Part shown: positions 49,314 through 57,024 of the stretch, piece by piece | Position numbering within the stretch: the first letter of the stretch is position 1 | Layout of the letters: every line of letters begins with the position of its first letter | NCBI RefSeq assembly: GCF_004342025.1 | Contig: NZ_SLWN01000016.1 | Location: forward strand, 124,001 to 188,000 | Direction of reading: 5' to 3' | DNA length: 64,000 bases | DNA from: Kribbella steppae | Lineage (GTDB): Bacteria > Actinomycetota > Actinomycetes > Propionibacteriales > Kribbellaceae | Position numbers and translations under genes: made by a program | Notes under the pieces: generated by a model | Told to the model about the DNA's origin: nothing | Database searches by the model: none | Seen by the model: the letters and a program-made list of their open reading frames with translations, nothing else

Positions 49314-50333
49314 TCAACCGCCGATCGCGGACATCGGCCGGGTCGGCTGCAGGAAGCTCGGGTCGTTGATGCCATGGCCGGGCAGTTTGTTCCGCATCGC
49401 CCGCCGCCATCGGTCGGCCAGTTCCTCGTCATCGGCCCCGGCCCGCAACGCGGTGCGCAGATCTGATTCGGTCCGGGCGAAGAGGCAGTCGCGAACCTGG
49501 CCGTCGGCAGTCAGCCGGACCCGGTCGCAGTCACCGCAGAACGGCCGGGTGACGGAGGCGATGATGCCGACCGTCTGCGGCCCGCCGTGGACCGTGAAGG
49601 ATTCGGCCGGCGCACTCCCCCGGGTGGCCGCGTCGGTCGGCTCGAGTCCGAACGGCTCGGCCAGCTGGGCGAGGATCTCGTCGGCGGTGATCATGGTGGC
49701 CCGGTTCCAGCCGTGCTGGGCGTCCAGCGGCATCTGCTCGATGAACCGCAGCTCGTACCCGTGCTCAAGACAGAACTCGAGCAGCTCCGGCGCCTCCCGG
49801 TCGTTCACACCGCGCATCAGCACCGCATTGACCTTCACCGGCGTCAGCCCGGCCACCTGGGCCGCTTCGAGGCCGGCCAGCACGTCCTTCACCCGGTCGC
49901 GCCGGGCGAGCTGCTGGAAGGTCTCCGACCGGATTGTGTCCAGGCTCACATTCACCCGGTCCAGACCGGCGTCCTTGAGTGCTTGGGCTTGCCGGGCCAG
50001 GCCGATGCCGTTGGTGGTCAGCGAGACCTGGGGTCGCGGCAGCAGCTCCGTCGTACGGGCGACGATGCCAACCAGGCCGCGGCGCAGCAGCGGTTCGCCG
50101 CCGGTGAAGCGGATTTCGTGTACGCCGAGTAGCCGGACGGCAACGGAGACGAGCCGGACCACCTCGTCGTCGGTGAGCAGCTCCGGCTTGGGGAGCCAGT
50201 CCAGGCCCTCCTCGGGCATGCAATAGGCGCAGCGCAGGTTGCAGCGGTCGGTCAGGGACACCCGCAGATCCGTGGCAACGCGGCCGAACCGGTCCGCGAG
50301 GCCCAGCTGAGTCACCTCTTCTGTCGCTGTCAC
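49314..50333 (-). CDS. moaA: GTP 3',8-cyclase (molybdenum cofactor synthesis)
   Basis: Radical-SAM enzyme of 339 residues for the first step of molybdopterin synthesis. The SAM-cluster motif CNLRCAYCMPEEGLDW is at about residues 31-46, RFTGGEPLLRRGL follows, and the C-terminal cluster cysteines lie in PFCGDCDRVRLTADGQVRDCLF. It ends in a GG motif (SAIGG), needed in MoaA for activity. GTG start. Alone here; it would supply cofactor for enzymes such as the sulfite oxidase-like protein at 12.4-13 kb. Confidence 0.95.
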   Translation of the reverse strand: MTATEEVTQLGLADRFGRVATDLRVSLTDRCNLRCAYCMPEEGLDWLPKPELLTDDEVVRLVSVAVRLLGVHEIRFTGGEPLLRRGLVGIVARTTELLPRPQVSLTTNGIGLARQAQALKDAGLDRVNVSLDTIRSETFQQLARRDRVKDVLAGLEAAQVAGLTPVKVNAVLMRGVNDREAPELLEFCLEHGYELRFIEQMPLDAQHGWNRATMITADEILAQLAEPFGLEPTDAATRGSAPAESFTVHGGPQTVGIIASVTRPFCGDCDRVRLTADGQVRDCLFARTESDLRTALRAGADDEELADRWRRAMRNKLPGHGINDPSFLQPTRPMSAIGG

Positions 50334-50390
50334 GGCTCCAGCCTACGTGCCGGGCACCGACGGTTTCAGGGGATGGCTTAAGTTCGAGAT

Positions 50391-51182
50391 GTGCGTCGTC
50401 TGATGAATGTGCGCTGGATCGCCACCGCACTGGCGGTCCTGGTGCTCGCCGGAGTGTGCGTCCAGCTCGGTCGCTGGCAGTTCCACCGCCTCGACGAGCG
50501 CAAGGCGCGCAACGATGTCACCCGCACCAACCTGGCCGCTCCGCCGGCGCCGATCGACCAGATCGTCGGCCAGGACGGAGTCGTCGGCGACCAGCACGCC
50601 TGGCGTACGGCGGTCGTCACCGGCCGGTACGACGCCTCGAAGCAGATCGTGCTGCGGTACCGGAACGTGAACGACCGGCCCGGGTTCGAGATCGTCACCC
50701 CGCTGACGCTCCCCGACGGCAAGGCCGTGCTGGTAGACCGCGGATTCCTGGCCCGCCAGGGCGCCGAGCTCGCGCCGGGCCACATCCCCGCCGTACCGAC
50801 CGGCGAGGTGACCATCACCGGCCGCCTGCAGCGCAGCGAACGCGGCGGGCACACGAGCGGCGGCACGCCGGACGACGGTACTGCGCGACTCATCAACGGA
50901 CCGGACTTCGCCAAAGCCCTCGGCCTGCCCCTGTACGACGGCTACCTGACCATCGACAAGCAGGAGCCGGCCAACGACCCGGCGCTCGGCGGGTTCCCGG
51001 GTCCGGAGATCGACGACGGGCCACACTTCTTCTACGGGCTGCAATGGTTCTTCTTCGCCCTGCTCGCCCTCGGCGGGCTGGTCTATTTCTCCCGACAGGA
51101 AGTACGCGGTGGTGACTCCTCCTCCGAAGGCGAATCGTCCGGCCCGGCGCGGCCCGAAGTCCCTGCCGGAGCGGCGGATTGA
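50391..51182 (+). CDS. SURF1 family cytochrome oxidase assembly protein
   Basis: Membrane protein of 263 residues with one helix at each end (about 8-26 and 222-240) and a large external domain between them, the SURF1/Shy1 layout. LGRWQFHRLDERKARND after helix 1, RPGFEIVTPLTLPDGKAVLVDRGFL and the HFFYGLQWFFFALLALGGL helix are family patterns. It assists haem-copper oxidase assembly. GTG start at 50391, ATG 50403 alternative, both without a clear ribosome site. Overlaps the GH15 gene by 74 bases. Confidence 0.9.
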   Translation: MRRLMNVRWIATALAVLVLAGVCVQLGRWQFHRLDERKARNDVTRTNLAAPPAPIDQIVGQDGVVGDQHAWRTAVVTGRYDASKQIVLRYRNVNDRPGFEIVTPLTLPDGKAVLVDRGFLARQGAELAPGHIPAVPTGEVTITGRLQRSERGGHTSGGTPDDGTARLINGPDFAKALGLPLYDGYLTIDKQEPANDPALGGFPGPEIDDGPHFFYGLQWFFFALLALGGLVYFSRQEVRGGDSSSEGESSGPARPEVPAGAAD

Positions 51183-52953
51183 GGACTATGCGCTGATCGG
51201 CGACACCCAGACCGCGGCCCTGGTGTCGAAACAGGGCTCGATCGACTGGCTGTGCTTCCCGCGGTTCGACTCGCCGGCGTGCTTCGCCGCCCTCCTCGGC
51301 ACCGACGACAACGGCCACTGGCGGCTCAGCCCGCGGGACGCCGACGCGCGGAGCAACCGCCACTACCGCGGGGACACGCTCGTCCTGGAGACCGAGTGGT
51401 CCACGTCGACCGGCTCGGTCCGGGTGATCGACTTCATGCCACCGCGCGACAAGGCGCCGGACGTCGTACGCATCGTGGAAGGCATCAGCGGGCGGGTCGC
51501 GATGCGGTCCGAGCTGCGGCTGCGGTTCGACTACGGCCAGGTGGTCCCGTGGGTCCGCAGGGTCGACGGCCAGGTCGTGGCGATCGCCGGTCCGGATGCG
51601 GTGTCGTTGCGGTCCGACGTCCATCAGTACGGGCGGGACTTCGCGACGTACGCGGATTTCGAGATCTCCGCGGGTGAGCGGGCCTGGTTCGTCCTCACCT
51701 GGCATCCGTCGCACGAGCCGGTGCCGGAGCCGACCGACGCGCTCGCCGCGCTCGAGCCGACCGCGACGTACTGGACCGATTGGATCGCTCGCAGCACCGA
51801 CGTGGACGGGTTCGAGGAGGAGGTCACCCGGTCGCTGCTCACGCTGAAGGCGTTGACCTATTCGCCGTCCGGCGGCCTGGTCGCGGCGCCGACCACCTCG
51901 TTGCCTGAGGAGCTCGGCGGCCAGCGCAACTGGGACTACCGGTTCTGCTGGCTGCGGGACGCGACGATGACGCTGACCGCGATGCTGCGGTCCGGGTTCA
52001 CCGAGGAGGCGCACGCCTGGCGGGACTGGCTGCTCCGGACTATCGCGGGCGCGCCGACCGATCTGCAGATCATGTACGGCGTCACCGGCGAACGGCGGTT
52101 GACCGAGTTCGAGGCCGACTGGCTGCCCGGGTTCGGCGGATCGCAGCCGGTGCGGCTCGGCAACGCGGCCGCGGAACAGCTGCAGATCGACGTGTTCGGC
52201 GAGGTGATGGACGTCCTCGCACTCGCCCGGGAGACACAGACTGGGCCGAGCGAGGACGCGTGGGCGATGCAGCGCGGCCTGATGCGGCATCTGACCGACG
52301 TCTGGGACCAGCCGGACGAAGGAATCTGGGAGGTCCGCGGCGGCCGGCAGCACTTCACCTACTCGAAGGTGATGGCATGGGTCGCGTTCGACCGGGCTGC
52401 GCGAGCGGTCGAGCGGTTCGGTCTGAGCGGACCGGCCAAGCAGTGGCGTGCGACCGCCGACCAGATCCACCGGGAGGTCTGCGAGAAGGCGTTCGACACC
52501 AAGCGTGGCACCTTCACCCAGTCCTACGGCAGCAAGGCGCTGGACGCGTCGGTGCTGCTCATCCCACAGGTCGGGTTCCTGCCGCCGGAGGACGCGCGCG
52601 TGATCGGCACCGTCGAGACGGTCCATAAGGAGCTCGGGTACGACGGGTTCGTCCGCCGGTACATCACCGATCACGTCGACGACGGGCTGCCCGGCGACGA
52701 GGGCGCGTTCCTGATCTGCTCGTTCTGGCTGGCCGACTCGCTGGCGCTGATCGGCCGGGTCGGCGAGGCCCGCGCGATGTACGACCGACTCGTTGCCCTG
52801 CGCAACGATGTGGGACTGCTCGCGGAGGAGTACGACCCGATGACCGGCCGGATGCTGGGCAATTTCCCGCAGGCGTTCTCGCACCTGGGCCTGGTGAACA
52901 CGGCCTGGCATCTGAACAGCACCGAGACTCCGCTGCGCCGGTCGGCGTACTAG
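51109..52953 (+). CDS. Glycoside hydrolase family 15 protein (glucoamylase/trehalase type)
   Basis: Cytoplasmic (alpha/alpha)6-barrel hydrolase of 614 residues. The N-terminal RIEDYALIGDTQTAALVSKQGSIDWLCFPRFDSPACFAALLG is characteristic of the bacterial GH15 group that includes mycobacterial trehalases. Catalytic-region segments are NWDYRFCWLRDATMT and LLAEEYDPMTGRMLGNFPQAFSHLGLVNTAWHL. No signal peptide. The GTG at 51109 has AGGAAG seven bases upstream and lies in the last 74 bases of the SURF1 gene, so translation is probably coupled. Confidence 0.92.
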   Translation: MVTPPPKANRPARRGPKSLPERRIEDYALIGDTQTAALVSKQGSIDWLCFPRFDSPACFAALLGTDDNGHWRLSPRDADARSNRHYRGDTLVLETEWSTSTGSVRVIDFMPPRDKAPDVVRIVEGISGRVAMRSELRLRFDYGQVVPWVRRVDGQVVAIAGPDAVSLRSDVHQYGRDFATYADFEISAGERAWFVLTWHPSHEPVPEPTDALAALEPTATYWTDWIARSTDVDGFEEEVTRSLLTLKALTYSPSGGLVAAPTTSLPEELGGQRNWDYRFCWLRDATMTLTAMLRSGFTEEAHAWRDWLLRTIAGAPTDLQIMYGVTGERRLTEFEADWLPGFGGSQPVRLGNAAAEQLQIDVFGEVMDVLALARETQTGPSEDAWAMQRGLMRHLTDVWDQPDEGIWEVRGGRQHFTYSKVMAWVAFDRAARAVERFGLSGPAKQWRATADQIHREVCEKAFDTKRGTFTQSYGSKALDASVLLIPQVGFLPPEDARVIGTVETVHKELGYDGFVRRYITDHVDDGLPGDEGAFLICSFWLADSLALIGRVGEARAMYDRLVALRNDVGLLAEEYDPMTGRMLGNFPQAFSHLGLVNTAWHLNSTETPLRRSAY

Positions 52954-53014
52954 AGAACTTGCCGTCGGCCACCAACTGGCCGTCGGCGTGCGAGATCCGG
53001 TGTGGTGAGGCAGG

Positions 53015-53779
53015 ATGGTGCTCGTGGACCTCGGACTGCGCGATCGCACCTATATCGTCACCGGCGCCAGCGCCGGCCTCGGCTTCGCCACTGCGAAAGC
53101 CCTGGCCGCGGAAGGTGCCCGGCTCGTCATCTCCAGCCGGAACGAGGAGTCGATCACGCGGGCCGCGGCCGAGCTCGGCGAGAACGTGGTCGGTATCTCG
53201 GTCGACAACGCGGACCCGGAGAGCGCGGAGCGCCTGGCCGCGACCGCGATCGCCAAGTGGGGCGCGCTGCACGGCGCCCTGATCAGCGTCGGCGGCCCCC
53301 GTCCCGGGACGGCGCTGGACACCGCCGAGGAGGACTGGCGGAACGCCTTCGACAGCGTCTTCCTCGGTGGCCTGCGGATCGCCCGCTCGGTCGCCCGGGC
53401 CGGTTCTGACGGTACGTCGATCGCCTTCGTGCTGTCGTCGTCGGTGAAGTCCCCGATCCCCGGCCTGGCCATCTCGAACGGGCTGCGTCCGGGCCTGGCG
53501 ATGGTCGCGAAGACGCTGGCCGACGAGCTCGGCCCGAACGGGACCCGGGTGAACGGCCTGATGCCCGGCCGGATCTCCACCGACCGGCTCAAGGAACTCG
53601 ACGCCAAGGGCGGCGACCCGGAGGCCTCCCGTCGGGCGTCCGAGAAGACCATCCCGCTGCGCCGCTACGGCACTCCGGACGAGTTCGGCCGCGTCGCCGC
53701 CTTCGTCCTCTCCCCCGCCGCGTCGTACATCACCGGCGCCATCCTCCCCATCGACGGCGGCGCCCTCCGCACCTTCTAA
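53015..53779 (+). CDS. SDR family oxidoreductase
   Basis: Short-chain dehydrogenase of 254 residues. Nucleotide motif GASAGLGFATAKALAAEGARLVISSRNEE (TGxxxGxG variant GASAGLG), and a C-terminal AAFVLSPAASYITGAILPIDGGALRTF. The catalytic Tyr is not in a plain YxxxK: the region reads SSSVKSPIPGLAISNGLRPGLAMVAKTLA, with Asn/Leu where Tyr is usual, so the active site is unusual. Start ATG 53015 with GAGG eight bases upstream; GTG 53027 is possible. Confidence 0.88.
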   Translation: MVLVDLGLRDRTYIVTGASAGLGFATAKALAAEGARLVISSRNEESITRAAAELGENVVGISVDNADPESAERLAATAIAKWGALHGALISVGGPRPGTALDTAEEDWRNAFDSVFLGGLRIARSVARAGSDGTSIAFVLSSSVKSPIPGLAISNGLRPGLAMVAKTLADELGPNGTRVNGLMPGRISTDRLKELDAKGGDPEASRRASEKTIPLRRYGTPDEFGRVAAFVLSPAASYITGAILPIDGGALRTF

Positions 53780-54031
53780 CCCCCACACGCCGGGGTACCA
53801 GACGTGGATGCGGTGCGCCGGGGTGATGCGTGGGCTCGGAGACGGATTCGGGTGGTGTTCTGGTGGATGGTCGGTTCGGTCCGCATGGTGGTCAGTGCCG
53901 GGCCTACGGGATGCTGAGACACCTACCGGCGGGCTGAGACAGGAAATACCGTGTCCAAGCCCACCACTTCCTGTCTCAGCATCCCGGGCAACAAGGAGGA
54001 GTGGGCGCAGCGCCACCGAGGGCTGTCGGCC
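53780..54031. other. Convergent intergenic region with overlapping inverted repeats
   Basis: No gene. The region contains three related segments: A 53908-53921 (GGGATGCTGAGACA), B 53933-53945 (GCTGAGACAGGAA) and C 53968-53985 (TTCCTGTCTCAGCATCCC). C can pair perfectly with A over 14 bp or with B over 13 bp, but not with both, so two mutually exclusive hairpins are possible. It separates two convergent genes. Confidence 0.6.
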
Positions 54032-55120
54032 CTATGGCGCGATCCGGTTGCCTTTGTCGTCCCAGTGATCGGCGACCTTCTTGCTCGGCTGCACACGCGG
54101 CGGCTCACCCGGCATCTTCGGGTAATCCGGCGGGAAGTTCAGCTCCCCGCCCGGCAGCTCCTCCCACAGCCGCAGCAGCGGGTCGAGCGAGTACGCCGTC
54201 TCGTCCATGTCCGCCCACGGGTCACCATCAGTGAGGTACTCCGGGACGGTGTGCAGGTTGAACGCCCGCGGATCGTCGACCTCGGCCAGCCGCTCCCACG
54301 TCATCGGCGTACTGACCGGCGCACCGGGCCGCGGCCGGAGCGACCACGCACCGGCGACCGTGCGGTCGCGCAGGTTCTGGTTGAAGTCGAGGAAGACCGC
54401 AGCATCGCCGCGCTCCTCCTTCCACCAGGCGGTGGTGACAGCGTCGTCGCGGCGCTCCAGCTCCCGCCCGAGGCCGATCGCCGCGTGCCGGGTCTCGTCG
54501 AACGACCACTCCGGCCGGATCCGCACGTAGATGTGGATCCCCCGGTTACCGCTGGTCTTCGGATACCCGCGAAGACCCAGCTCCTCGAGCAACTCACGGG
54601 CGACGCCGGCTACCCGCCGGGCGTCGGCGAAGGTCGCCCCCGGCTGCGGGTCGAGGTCGATCCGCAGCTCGTCCGGATGGTCGAGATCGCTCTTGCGCAC
54701 CGCCCACGGGTGGAAGGTCAGGGTGCCCATCTGGGCCGCCCACACCGCGGCCCCGATCTCGGTCAGGCACAGCTCATCGATCGGGCGGTCGTTCGGCGTC
54801 AGCACCCTGCAGGTCTCGAGCCAGTCCGGGGCGCCCTTCGGCAGGCGCTTCGAGTAGAAGCCGTCGCCGGTCTGCCGACCGGTCGCGTCGACGGACAGCG
54901 TCATCCCCTCGCGCCAGCCGCCCGGCCAGCGCTCCAGCGCGACCGGACGGTCGCCCGACGCGTGCATGAACGCGGCACCGACACCGGCGAAGTACTCACA
55001 GACCTGGAGCTTGGTGACCTCCGGGGCCCACTCGGTCGCTTCGTAGACGACCCGCTCCGGGCTGGAGACGCGGACTTCCCGGTCCCCTGCGGGGAGCATC
55101 ACCGCTGTGGTCTTCGCCAT
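54032..55120 (-). CDS. LigD-type polymerase domain protein
   Basis: Stand-alone archaeo-eukaryotic primase-type polymerase domain of 362 residues, as found in the NHEJ ligase LigD. The catalytic metal motif is in LRIDLDPQPGATF (D-x-D), followed by the TSGNRGIHIYVRIRP motif and WWKEERGDAAVFLDFNQNLRDRTVAGAWSLRPRPGAPVSTPMTWERL. The ligase and phosphoesterase domains of full LigD are missing, and no Ku gene is in the window. ATG at 55120. The frame stays open further upstream, but that part is a shadow of the M4 gene. Confidence 0.92.
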   Translation of the reverse strand: MAKTTAVMLPAGDREVRVSSPERVVYEATEWAPEVTKLQVCEYFAGVGAAFMHASGDRPVALERWPGGWREGMTLSVDATGRQTGDGFYSKRLPKGAPDWLETCRVLTPNDRPIDELCLTEIGAAVWAAQMGTLTFHPWAVRKSDLDHPDELRIDLDPQPGATFADARRVAGVARELLEELGLRGYPKTSGNRGIHIYVRIRPEWSFDETRHAAIGLGRELERRDDAVTTAWWKEERGDAAVFLDFNQNLRDRTVAGAWSLRPRPGAPVSTPMTWERLAEVDDPRAFNLHTVPEYLTDGDPWADMDETAYSLDPLLRLWEELPGGELNFPPDYPKMPGEPPRVQPSKKVADHWDDKGNRIAP

Positions 55121-55280
55121 GGCGTGACGGTACCGCCCGGGACCGACCAAATCCGGTGGCAGCGCGACGGAAAAGGCAACTTTCCCGACCTCTGGCCACG
55201 GTAGGTGACCGAGCGGTAACGTAACTGCACCTCGTTCCTGGGGCGTGAGGCCCCCGGGACACCTCTGAAGGAGCGCGAGG

Positions 55281-56876
55281 ATGAACAGATCCGCCCTGTT
55301 CGCCGCTGCTACCGCAGTGGCGACCACAACCGCCCTCGGTCTGACCAGCGCCACCACCGCCACCGGTGCGCCGACGGTCGACCCAGTCCCCACCCCCAGC
55401 GCGGCGGTAGCCCGTGCCAAGGCCGCCATCAGCGACAACCTCGCTGCGCTGCGGGCCACCGGGACCGACGCGTTCGTCGTCCGGGATGTCATCGTCGACG
55501 CCGACGGGAGCAGCCACGTCCGGATGGACCGGACTATCGGCGGGCTCAAGGTGCTCGGCGGCGACGTCGTCGTCCACCAGGCCAAGGACGGCAGCTGGAA
55601 GGGCGCCAGCCTCAGCCTGAGCCGCACCGCCGACGTCAGCCGGACCCCGAAGGTCGGCGTCGCCACCGCCACCTCGAAGGCGTTGGCCCGCGGTCAGAAG
55701 GTCGAGGGCAAGCCGTCGCTGGTGATCGAGGCGCGCAAGGGTGCACCGCGGCTGGCCTACCTGGTCACCACCGCCGGGACCCAGGCAGACGGTACGCCGA
55801 GCCACATCACCACCACGATCGACGCTCTGACCGGGGCGAAGCTCGTCTCCGAGCAGCATGTCCAGACGGCGAGCGGCGACGGCCAGAGCCTGTACAGCGG
55901 GACCGTGCCGATCGAGAGCACTCCGGCCACCGGCGGGTTCACGCTGACCGACCCGACCCGCGGCAACGGCTTTACGGCCGACGCGAACAACAAGACCGAC
56001 TCCATCCTGTGCCAGCTCTTCGGCCTCGGCTGCCCGGTGCCGACCCGGTTCACCGACGCCGACAACCACTGGGGCAACGGGCTGACCACCAACCGGCAGA
56101 CCGCCGCGGTCGACGCGCACTACGGTGCTGCGACGACGTGGGACTACTACAAGACCCAGCACGGCCGGAACGGAATCTTCAACGACGGCAAGGGCGTCCC
56201 GAGCCGGGTGCACTACGGCACGAACTACGTGAACGCGTTCTGGGACGGCAAGCAGATGACGTACGGCGACGGCGACGGTGTGGTGGCCGGTCCGCTGGTG
56301 TCGATCGACGTGGCCGGCCACGAGATGTCCCACGGCGTCACCTCGGCGACCGCGAACCTGACCTACTCCGGTGAGTCCGGCGGCCTGAACGAGGCGACCA
56401 GCGACATCTTCGGCACCATGGTCGAGTTCTACTCGAACAAGGCCTCCGACCCGGGTGACTACTACATCGGCGAGGAGATCATGAAGGACCGGCCGGCGCT
56501 GCGGTACATGGACAAGCCGAACAAGGACGGCAACTCCCCCGACTGCTACTCCGCCGGTATCGGCAACCTGGACGTGCACTACTCCTCCGGTGTGGCGAAC
56601 CACTTCGTCTACCTCGCCTCCGAGGGCAGCGGCGCCAAGGTGATCGGCGGTCTGCAGCACAACTCGCCGACCTGCAACGGCTCGACCATCACCGGGATCG
56701 GCAACGCCAAGGTCGGCAAGATCTGGTACCGCGCGCTGACCACCTACATGACCACGGGTACGACGTACGCCCAGGCCCGGACCGCGACGCTGAACGCGGC
56801 CACCGACCTGTACGGCGCGAGCAGCAACGAGCGCGCCGTGGTTGCCGCCGCGTGGTCCGCGGTGAGCGTCAACTGA
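55281..56876 (+). CDS. Secreted M4-family (thermolysin-like) metalloprotease
   Basis: Extracellular zinc protease of 531 residues with signal peptide (about 1-34), FTP/PepSY-type propeptide and catalytic domain. The zinc motif is HEMSH (His347, Glu348, His351) in VAGHEMSHGVTSATANLTYSGESGGLNEATSDIFG, with the third ligand Glu in GGLNEATSD. The C-terminal part has YSSGVANHFVYLASEG with the catalytic His region. Monocistronic; a 16-bp perfect hairpin follows. Confidence 0.94.
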   Translation: MNRSALFAAATAVATTTALGLTSATTATGAPTVDPVPTPSAAVARAKAAISDNLAALRATGTDAFVVRDVIVDADGSSHVRMDRTIGGLKVLGGDVVVHQAKDGSWKGASLSLSRTADVSRTPKVGVATATSKALARGQKVEGKPSLVIEARKGAPRLAYLVTTAGTQADGTPSHITTTIDALTGAKLVSEQHVQTASGDGQSLYSGTVPIESTPATGGFTLTDPTRGNGFTADANNKTDSILCQLFGLGCPVPTRFTDADNHWGNGLTTNRQTAAVDAHYGAATTWDYYKTQHGRNGIFNDGKGVPSRVHYGTNYVNAFWDGKQMTYGDGDGVVAGPLVSIDVAGHEMSHGVTSATANLTYSGESGGLNEATSDIFGTMVEFYSNKASDPGDYYIGEEIMKDRPALRYMDKPNKDGNSPDCYSAGIGNLDVHYSSGVANHFVYLASEGSGAKVIGGLQHNSPTCNGSTITGIGNAKVGKIWYRALTTYMTTGTTYAQARTATLNAATDLYGASSNERAVVAAAWSAVSVN

Positions 56877-56932
56877 TGGTTTAGCCAAGGCCTCGTGACA
56901 CGCCGTGCCGGAGGCGCGGCACATTGCACAGT

Positions 56933-56973
56933 TTCGCCGGTCCTGTCCCACTGGGGCGGACAGGACCGGCGAA
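56933..56973 (+). terminator. Strong terminator after the M4 protease gene
   Basis: Perfect 16-bp stem TTCGCCGGTCCTGTCC / GGACAGGACCGGCGAA with a 9-base loop, followed by CAAGCGTTTTG. A smaller hairpin, GTGCCG / CGGCAC, precedes it. Confidence 0.8.
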
Positions 56974-57024
56974 CAAGCGTTTTGTCCATTGCCCATCGGT
57001 TATGGCGGACCTACCGTCACAAGC

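Noticed and set aside
50893..53049. 718-codon open frame on the minus strand
   Set aside because: Shadow of the GH15 gene; low-complexity Arg/Pro/Gly content and no start context.
54996..56996. 666-codon open frame on the minus strand
   Set aside because: Antisense to the M4 protease gene; no domain recognised and Val/Arg/Gly-rich composition.
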